Both the position numbers and the translations under genes were made by a program. From the NCBI RefSeq assembly GCF_000264995.1, contig NW_006767444.1:260275-324274 (forward strand): a stretch of 64,000 nt of DNA, in the 5' to 3' direction. This document shows, piece by piece, positions 56,352-64,000 of the stretch. Below the pieces are notes generated by a model. That model worked only from the letters and a program-made list of their open reading frames with translations, ran no database searches and had not been told where the DNA came from. Position 1 is the stretch's first letter. Each line of letters begins with the position of its first letter. This DNA is from Punctularia strigosozonata HHB-11173 SS5. Taxonomy: Eukaryota; Basidiomycota; Agaricomycetes; Corticiales; Punctulariaceae.

Positions 56352-57463
56352 ATGGACTTGGGCTTGAAGGACGTGCACGTGTTGGTTACAGGTCGTGTCG
56401 ATGATTTCATCCTTGATGTTTACCACTGACGAACCTGATAGGTGCGAGCGGCGGTATAGGCCTCGAGACGACAAAACTATTCCTTGGTGAAACTACCATG
56501 CAACGTTTTTCGCATTGAGTTCTCTCTTATCGCAAACGAACTGCAGATCAAGGAGCGCGGGTCACAGCGCATTACAACTCCAATGCAATAACTCTCGAAC
56601 CCCTGCTCGATGCGTATTCTCCACGCATCGCTGCTGAACAGGCGAATTTAACCTCCGAGTCCGACGTTGCTCGACTGATCAATGATGCATCCATTCGCTA
56701 CGGACCTGTTCAAGTTCTCGTCGTCAACCACGCCATATACGTCTCTCAGTCCGTGCCAATGAAGGATATGACGCTCGAGCAGTGGAACAGGACTATAAGT
56801 GCCAACCTCACGTCAAGTTTCCTGATTCTGCGAGAGTACTTACGTACTCTTGACGCGGCCAGCGATGAAGTCAAGGAACAGGCGTCAGTGATTCTCATTG
56901 GTAGTACTGCTGGAAAATATGGCGAGGCCGAGCACGCCGACTACGCAGGTCAGTAATCTGCGCACATCCCAAGATCACATCTCGATATGCTCGATTGACG
57001 ATGGTACCGTCTCAAATTGGAAGCATCGAAGAGTGGTGGGAAACTTCCTTCTGCTCCGGCGTCGTGCTCGGTCGCGATGATATTTTTACAGCGATGATGT
57101 ATGGCCTCACGCTTTCGCTCAAGAACGAGATCGTGAAGATCGCACCTCGAGCACGGGTTAACACCGTAGCTCCTGGCTGGGTCAGAACTCCCATGGCCGA
57201 AGAAGCACTGAAAGACGGTAGTGTTGTCTATCGTGCTCTCGCTACGTCAGTTCAGACCATACATTGCCTATCTATGCACCTGCTTATCTTCACATATACC
57301 TAGGACACCGTTGAAGAAAGTCGCCATGCCCCGAGACGTAGCCAATCACATCGTCATATTATCGTCCAATACTATCTCGGGCCATATCACGGGCCAGGTG
57401 GTTATGGTTGAAGGGGGGATGGAGGGGCGCTTGCTCAATTTGCGTGAAGAAGTGTCGCTGTAA
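56352..57463 (+). CDS. Short-chain dehydrogenase/reductase (FabG-like)
   Basis: A classical SDR using NAD(P)H. Six exons, 56352-56391, 56442-56486, 56547-56948, 57024-57032 (9 nt), 57092-57245 and 57304-57463, give 269 residues. VLVTGASGGIGLETTKLFL is the cofactor-binding Rossmann loop. SVILIGSTAG holds the catalytic Ser. DYAASK with TMMYGLTLSLKNEI is the Y-x-x-x-K site, complete only if the 9-nt exon CATCGAAGA is included. RVNTVAPGWVRTPMAEEAL and ISGHITGQVVMVEGGMEG are the usual C-terminal SDR marks. The substrate is unknown; the closest family feel is 3-oxoacyl-ACP reductase-like. Confidence 0.85.
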
Positions 57464-58429
57464 CTATAATCACCGCGCGATCTTGATGACGCTAAATGGA
57501 GGGCCCGACGAGCTTCTGAGAGAAAAACCCACGCTGATACCAAGCGACTTTACGTATGATATGCTGGTTGTGTATTGGAACATCGTATGTGCATGTTAAT
57601 ACTTACTGTGTGGAAACTGATGGAAGCGATTTGGAGCATACCCCTACGCGATCCTGCGCATGCATGTTGTTCGGTAGGTCAATAAAGCACACAATGGGAT
57701 AGCATAGCGGCTCCGACGTCGTCCGTCGCGTCATAGACGGGCTTCGTAGGCGTATCACGCTACTTCGCTCGCAGCAGGAGCCGAAAACGGGTACCCATCT
57801 GGCGCTTGGGATTTATTGTGATATATCAAACGCAGAACCCTCAAAAAATTGTCCCAAACACTCACTGAAAATAACTGGCTTGGGAATTGTGTAGCACTCG
57901 CTGTACAACGTGGGACTCGAAGACCTGCTCCATTCGTCGCTCTCTGTAGCTGAAAATTATATCAAACACGCCTCTTAGCATGTTGGGTGAGTTTACCTCC
58001 TAGCAGATGGGTGCACGGACTACCGCTAGTACCTATAAAACAACATGCAGATGAACACCATAATCGGCGGTGAAGCTGTTGAGATTAACATACCACATTG
58101 CGGACAGTCGTAGTAGTTTTCATGCATGTATCCTTCGGGGTGTTATTTCAACCACCCAAGTTTTAAAAAATGTTGCCGCCTTACCACCGAGGGCCTCATG
58201 CGTCAGAGGCCGTTCTTCTGAGGGAATAATTCAGGACTCGGTGAATGTGATACACGGAGAACTCTCACCATAGATGGCAGGACCCGCGGACATCACGCGT
58301 CGCTGAGACAGCAAGACTTGCCCTCCTTCGTCGAGGATGCTATCAGGTGTCTGCATCATCGCTTCGCTCATGATGGGAGCGTAATTCGGGTAGGAGTTGC
58401 CTCTCCGGCGTAAATTCCTGTGGTGAAGA
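57464..58429. other. Intergenic, no gene seen
   Basis: About 965 bp with only short frames. No repeat structure detected. Confidence 0.4.
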
Positions 58430-58890
58430 TCATTCCTCCGGGCCGCATTCGATGTTACCTATTTTATGACAATCAAAATCGACAATATCACATACGACTA
58501 GATCACTAACATTCACTCGCGCGGAAAACTTCTCCGCGTGCCGCTGAAATCTAATGGCACCTGGAAGAGCAATGATGGGCCCTACATGCGGATGAGAGGA
58601 GCGCCTGTGAGCTACACGTTGTTCTTCTTGTTGTAACCTGGTTATCAATATCAGATGCCAAGAGGCGGGCTACGCTGGAATTGAGCGGTGGCATACTTCA
58701 ACACGTCCTCCAAATGCTGATGTACAACATCCGAATCAATCACATCAAACGAACGTTCCAGCTCGTCTGTTCCTCTTGCGATGTACTGTTGACCTCTTGC
58801 AAGAAATTTGCGCGACGAGAGATTATGGATTGTAGATCCTGTCTTGTAAGCACCAGCAACCAGTGCTGTTGCACCCGTCGCAATCTCCAT
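58430..58890 (-). CDS. Small helical protein, paralog D (possibly partial)
   Basis: MEIATGATALVAGAYKTGST, then KFLARGQQYIARGTDELERS and DSDVVHQHLEDVLKYATAQF resemble the first exon of paralogs A-C. After a probable intron, LQQEEQRVAHRRSSHPHVGP and FQRHAEKFSARVN parallel the second exon (A-x-x-(L/F)-x-x-x-V before an intron). The C-terminal part is not resolved. It lies 8 kb from the A-C cluster, same strand. Confidence 0.4.
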
Positions 58891-59448
58891 GTCAAAGGAT
58901 CACAGGAAGTAATGGAAATGTATCTGGGTTCAGTGACAAGTCACCTTCGAAGGGGCTGGACATATATGTAGATCGCAGGATACAAGGTTCGTAGGCGGTG
59001 GTAGCGCACAGCCCAGCATCATCCAGCACCTCATGGTTTCGATGTGGGACGGACGAGAGAACATTCCGAGCAGTCAAGTGATCGAGGTTTCGAAAGCACG
59101 CGAAGATGACGCAAGACCCGGTTATATGCGCTGGATCATTATCAAGCGGCTATGAAGCTTCTCAAAACGGAACTGCCCTAAGACGCGTGTTACAACGACA
59201 CATGTTCCGCGAGAACGATATGCTGAGGAAGGGGTGTTTTGTCAAGGTTGAGACCCAGCTCAATTTACGCACTGCTGCGCAAGGTGAGTGACGTAATGCA
59301 ATCATAACACGCGTACATAAGTAGGGCGACACTTATTACCCATATCTCCCGGCTCTACATGATCATATATCCTTACTAACCTATAGTTCTGCTCTTATTG
59401 TTAGATCTCGCCCGTTTTGAAGGTCTGCGCGTAGTTAGCGTAAGATAG

Positions 59449-60928
59449 TCATAGAGCGCAAGGTACAAACTTAGGGGTTGGTATCGTGAAAGATTTCTTC
59501 ACCGGTTTCGTTACGATCGATTCTCCGCCTATCGGCCCGACACGCCGTAAGACGTATCGCACCCTGCACACAAGATGTACGCATTGCCTCCATGCAGCGG
59601 CCACAGCGAATTCATTGTGACGACGTAATCGCGATTGCAACCGAGATCTTGACAAGTTCCGCCGGATTCCGTTGAATTCGTTCACGATCGCGCTCATCAG
59701 CGGGCGCTTTTGTGGAGCCCCATCTACCATTCGAGCAACCAACGATTCTAAGAACTCCAGACCCTTGTATCGCTAGAGAAAACACGATGAGAACGCAAAT
59801 AAGGTTGACCATCCTCCGCTTTTTACGTACCTGAAGCAATCGCGTGCGAACTACATTTCCAATATAGTACACGTCTGTCGCAAAAGGATCGCATGGGTTT
59901 GACGACCTCTGGAACTCTGGCACAGTCTTGTCTCCGCCCCATATCTGGTCGACTAGTGGTGGGTGGGTTGGAGAGCCGTAGTAGCCTGTGAGGCCCAAGT
60001 CGATGAAGTAATATCGGGGAGGGTGAAGTGTTCGTGTCGAGTACTTCGCGGAGCCGGTCAGCTCCATGTTTCGGTGTATCTTTACAGGATGATAGAGGCG
60101 CGGAAAAATTTCTCTAGGATCGAACATGATATTGTTGGCCGTGCAATCCCTGCGAATCGTCAGCCCGATCATCAATTATATCGCTCTGCGGCACTCACCT
60201 ATGGGCGTAACCCTTCTCGTGCATAAATGCGATGCCCTGCGTAACGATATCCGCGTAAGGACAGTGTTTCGAATTAATGCCAATGCACTTACTTCGAACA
60301 GTTGCTGTATGCAGTCGATGGCTTCTCCGACGGTCAAGAATGGCGGGTCGTCAAAAGGTCGTAGGAATGGCATAACAAGGATCGATCCGTTGCCTTCTGG
60401 GAGGTCAAGTGTTTCTGAGATCGGTACACAGTGATTTCGCGCATCCGCCTGCATCCGACTGTTCGAAAAGAGCTGGCTGATCGTAACCTCATGAGGATGG
60501 GTATTCCAGAAGACCCGCTTCAGGTAAACTTGTCGATTGTCGCGTAGGCGCACTGCATCTATAGCAGTAACATACTAGACCAGCACGTAAGATGGAGTTA
60601 GGTAGCTGTATTCGGTAGAGGTACCGTCAACGATATGCCGTCCGCGTATTTATCGACATCGACGTATGTGTTGTCCTTTCGCCCTTCTTTTTTCCATGAC
60701 GGCTCCCAATTTGGATGATAGCGAGGCCTCAGCTTGTAACCACGCTCATGAAGCCAGCTGACTGCGTTTTCAGTAGGAGCTTTCTGAAAATACTGCAAAA
60801 AAGACGATTTACCGGAAATGATCGCGCCAAAATTTCTCGCCAGTGGAAAGTTGACCCGGGACGTACGGACCCATCTGCTGACGGATTCTTGCCAGTCCAG
60901 CCGGTAGAACAGTGGGTGTAGACGTCAT
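59449..60928 (-). CDS. Protein kinase-like gene of an Agaricomycete family
   Basis: MTSTPTVLPAGLARIRQQMG then STGEKFWRDHF opens the gene. Later parts are LHERGYKLRPRYHPNWEPSW, VYLKRVFWNTHPHEVTISQL, GSILVMPFLRPFDDPPFL, AHRDCTANNIMFD (catalytic HRD loop) and YFIDLGLTGYYG (DFG position reads IDLG). VDQIWGGDKTVPEFQ and a basic C-terminal tail ending at 59449 complete it. It resembles a family of kinase-like genes expanded in mushrooms. Between the first exon (ending near 60,812) and the next, the splice that looks best leaves the frame one base out, so the gene may be damaged or the exon misread. Confidence 0.55.
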
Positions 60929-62109
60929 GGCGGCGCGAGAAAGATGGCTGACCAGGAGGCCTCACTCGTTTTGTCGGGCTCAAATACTAGTAAGCCAGCG
61001 TGCGGCCACGCGGTTTCCTCCAACCAGCGCGAGGAAGCGGACAAATATCAGCGCCGCTCCGACGGATGTCTCCCGTGCTGACCTGAATGGACTCAGAATT
61101 CAGTGACATCGCACCGCCTTGAGAGCACGTACTGGTGCCCAGAATGACAATGCGCGCCTACTCTGCCTAGCAGGTTTGTATTGAGTCTTTCGTGATCTTC
61201 CCAGTACCGGGAGAACATGCGACGGCTTGTATCCGGCTTAACGATCTTTTGTTCCTCCACCGCAAGACCTACAAGTGAGCCAAGAAGTTTCTACGGACGA
61301 TAAAGGACGATGACAATACCATAAGAAGCTTCTTCCGTCTCTGTGTGTACAACAACACCCAACGCGCGTGCATTGCACGTCGCCAGGGTATGTTCATTAC
61401 CGGTCATGGCGCTTCAGGTAGCGTGCATTGGAATGGAACTTACGGAAGAATCAGCGCGATTGACGGCAAGCTGGCACGAAAGTGGATCCAAGAAGCCGTT
61501 GATGATACGAAATCACGAGGCAAAAGAGCAGGAATCTAGGCACACGTTTGGAAGAATGCTAGATGGCGATATAGCAGTTGGAATGAGCGACGCACAAACA
61601 TTTGCGTTGATATTAAGGGTGCGTCCGAGGAAATCCCAGGGAAAACCGGTCCCTTGATCCTGTCAAGGTCTCAGTAGCATTTTGGGTGAGAAAGACTTGC
61701 GTGGGCCGTACCAAGCAGCGGGCATGGAACGTGGTCAGGAGACCTTCTCATAGCGGCGGCCGGCATGAAGAGATTCATCGAGCGGTCCAACCGGTAATGA
61801 AAGCATCTAACCCCTGGGTAGGACAATTAACACAGACAAACAGAAGTTGGAATCCGTTGAGCAAAGCTTCTATCTTGGCGTTCATCACCATGCAGTGCGC
61901 GTGTTAGATCCGTGCAGTTTCATGCGCGTTATGGACATGCCTGTCCAGCGTGTCGGTTTGAAGGACTCGCCTCGCGACGACAGAGCGCCTGAGGACAATC
62001 ATCCGATATTGTAACAACAGTAAACGCATGCTCCTACGGAGAACACGGAGAAGACAGCATGATCCAAGGCGAAAACAATAACGCAGTCCGCCCCATTTAA
62101 TCCCCGAGG
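60929..62109. other. Intergenic, no supportable gene
   Basis: A plus-strand patch (about 61345-61539) reads GASGSVHWNGTYGRISAIDG, which looks protein-like but lacks flanking exons or a start. Otherwise empty. Confidence 0.35.
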
Positions 62110-63223
62110 CTATAATCTCTTAAGCGCCTTCTTCCTCTTGTCCGTACCTGCTGCTCCGCCTGCGGTTCGCTTGATCGCCTTCGCCGGTATTGACGCAGCT
62201 GGCACGGTAGCAGTTGAGATTGCCGCGGATGCCACGTTCCCATCAGCCGTGCTCAACGGCGACGGGCTCGGATGCCTGTCCTTGTCCGTTGTCTTATCAC
62301 CGAAGAGCGAAGTGGAAATCTTATCCGAAGATGCAGGCTTGCCGGATAACGGGATGACGATCGGCAGGTTGGCATTCTCTGCATCCCCTACCGACTTATG
62401 CGTTGAAGGCGGTGATGTGGAAGGATACACGACCGATGGAGTGGAGCTTGATTGTGAAGGGGTAGGCGAGGTGTGCTTTGTATAGGCGGATGACGCCGAG
62501 GCGCCAGAGGTCGAGGCGAACTCCGGCGGGGTCGTCTATAGCTATGCATCAGAAGTGCACTGGTATCGCGGTGTCATATAACGTACCCTAGGGGTCGCAT
62601 GTACGCTAGTGATCATTTGCGCGTGTTCGGCAAATCGATTGTAGTCCTCGAGGAGAAGCTTGCCGGCCTCTTCGTCCAAGGCTGATTCCGGGTTCGGATG
62701 GATCAAGAGGCACTTGACCACGACGAGGATGTGTGCGATCCCGTATGAGGATTGCCAATCCTTCTTCAGGGTGTTCACGCAAATCTCGCCAGCAGTGGAG
62801 ACGTTGGGATGAAAGATCTTGGTGAGCATGCGGCCTGCGCGGGAGGGGTTCAGGGCATGAGCAAGCTTCTGAACTAATTGAGCGCACATTTCGGAGGCGC
62901 CGCCGGAAACTCCTCCGTAAAGTGGAACTTGATTCTGAAATAACCTCCTGCATAGGGGGTGCCCTCTAGAAACGCGGATCAAGCCAACATGAGCCGAGCA
63001 ATTGGAGAAGCAACGTAACAAAGAGCTTACCAGGTCCCTGAATTATACCCGTCACGTCGCATAGGTTGTCCTCGTTGGTGATGATGCGAATACCCTCCGG
63101 TGGACTCGACTTCAAATCGGAAATTTCACGCATGAGTCGACGGAGTACTGCAGGTTTCACAGACTAATGATCAAGCTGAAGGTTAGTGGTGCAAACAGCG
63201 CGTCAATTCACAGGGCATACCAT
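62110..63223 (-). CDS. UBE2S: Ubiquitin-conjugating enzyme UBE2S (APC/C chain-elongating E2)
   Basis: UBE2S extends K11-linked ubiquitin chains on anaphase-promoting-complex substrates. Exon 1 is predicted to be only the ATG (63223-63221); after a 57-nt intron, [20 protein letters not shown] and [12 protein letters not shown] follow. Then [40 protein letters not shown] and [20 protein letters not shown] with the catalytic Cys in [28 protein letters not shown] completes the UBC fold. The disordered tail ends [11 protein letters not shown], matching the basic, Leu-Arg-rich APC/C-binding tail of animal UBE2S. Introns are 45-65 nt. About 300 residues. Confidence 0.88.
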
Positions 63224-64000
63224 GATAGTTGACTTGGGGGTTACACAGAGGAGCGAGGTGCACCGTTAAGGAGGTCAGGAAGAGCTTGTGGCGTGAAGCC
63301 GATCGCGGTTCAACCACGCAGTCATGTGCCAATCATGGGTCGATCACGTGATCCTCCTCCCCTGGAGCCTCCGTCGCAGGTTGCCCTTGCAGCTCTCGAC
63401 CAACAGATAGTCATCCAGCGTCGCTATGTAACTATGAATTCTCGAAACACCTCGCATCAAATCAGTAGTGTACAGCCTTTGATGTAGCAGGACAGGTACC
63501 CGGGAATGCCCGGGCGGACACTACGCTACGAGCACGAAAGTCAAAGGATCCCAAGCGTCGCGACTCACGATCGGTTGTCCACAAGGAAAACGCACTGTTC
63601 TCCATTTCCACAGAAGCCAAATGATCCAACTAGGCCTCGCCATTGAGTCGTGTATACGGCTCCACTGGCTTCGCATCGACTTCTGTCGCGTGTTACGATG
63701 AGCCACGACGCAGGTGGAGATTGTTCGTAGGTGAATTGTTGGCATCATACTACATACATCACCAGGAGCTAATGCAAGGGTCGAAGTCATCTAGGTTCCT
63801 TTAACTGCATGAGAGGCCAAAATTATGTTCCTATATAGCACCCGTCTGTCGCTCTTTCTATCCGTACAGGGTCCGCTGACATGACTTCTTCCTCTGACAT
63901 TACAAAACGTCCGTGCTGCTTGGTCGTCAATGCGAAACGCCTGTTGGGCACAATTAGTCCAGCTCATCATCTTGAACAAGCGCGCAAAACACTCTCTCTA
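63224..64000. promoter_or_regulatory. UBE2S upstream region to window end
   Basis: Contains GATCACGTGATC, a 12-bp palindrome around a CACGTG E-box, at 63342-63353, about 120 bp before the ATG. Minus-strand frames near the end (63521-63979) have no recognisable domain; a gene may begin beyond the window. Confidence 0.35.

Noticed and set aside
61343-61657. Plus-strand frame of 104 codons downstream of the kinase-like gene
   Set aside because: A patch looks protein-like but there is no start, no splice partner and no family match.

Overview
The window looks like a gene-dense euchromatic stretch of a filamentous basidiomycete genome, probably an Agaricomycete. The genes have many short introns (about 40-75 nt, GT-AG with a CTRAY-like branch site). 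Several gene families are typical of mushroom-forming fungi: a fungal-type TET/JBP dioxygenase, F-box/LRR genes, an Agaricomycete kinase-like family, and Harbinger and hAT transposons. Exon structures were read by eye from splice consensus, reading-frame continuity and family motifs. Start codons and small exons are therefore predictions. I saw no tRNA, rRNA or CRISPR.

Region 1 (1-1613) holds the 3' part of VPS36 (ESCRT-II). Region 2 (about 1.6-17.9 kb) is an accessory block rich in mobile elements. It contains a TA-flanked MITE, short repeats, a two-gene Harbinger/PIF element, an LTR-like fossil, a TET/JBP-family 2OG-Fe(II) dioxygenase gene with a decayed zinc-finger neighbour, an integrase-domain fossil element split by foreign sequence, and a complete-looking hAT element (13494-17859). 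The hAT element has a perfect 8-bp target duplication and a spliced transposase frame of about 993 codons. It sits 38 bp upstream of the next gene's ATG.

Region 3 (17.9-33.1 kb) is mostly housekeeping: FMP46-like thioredoxin-fold protein, a large IRC20/SHPRH-type SNF2-RING protein, a 651-bp MITE in the latter's upstream region, a BAR-SH3 protein, the SWI/SNF-RSC SWIB subunit (Ssr3/SMARCD), and an F-box gene. Region 4 (33.1-36.2 kb) has no gene I can support. Region 5 (36.2-45.95 kb) holds a mitochondrial 2-oxodicarboxylate carrier, SRP9/SRP21, a WrbA/Pst2-type quinone reductase, a poly(ADP-ribose) glycohydrolase interrupted by an in-frame stop and frame changes, a second F-box gene, and DUG3 (glutathione degradation). 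Region 6 (46.2-50.4 kb) is a cluster of three related small helical proteins of unknown function; a fourth lies at 58.4-58.9 kb. Region 7 (51-64 kb) holds OPI3 (phosphatidylcholine synthesis), COQ8 (coenzyme Q kinase-like), a conserved unknown protein, an SDR oxidoreductase, a kinase-like gene, and the APC/C-type E2 UBE2S.

The most interesting signals are the fresh hAT insertion between a promoter and its gene, the TET/JBP gene inside the transposon block, the small helical paralog cluster, the disabled PARG gene, and unusual splicing. The splicing cases are two GC-AG introns in the BAR-SH3 gene, a 9-nt exon that completes an SDR active site, and an exon holding only the ATG in UBE2S.
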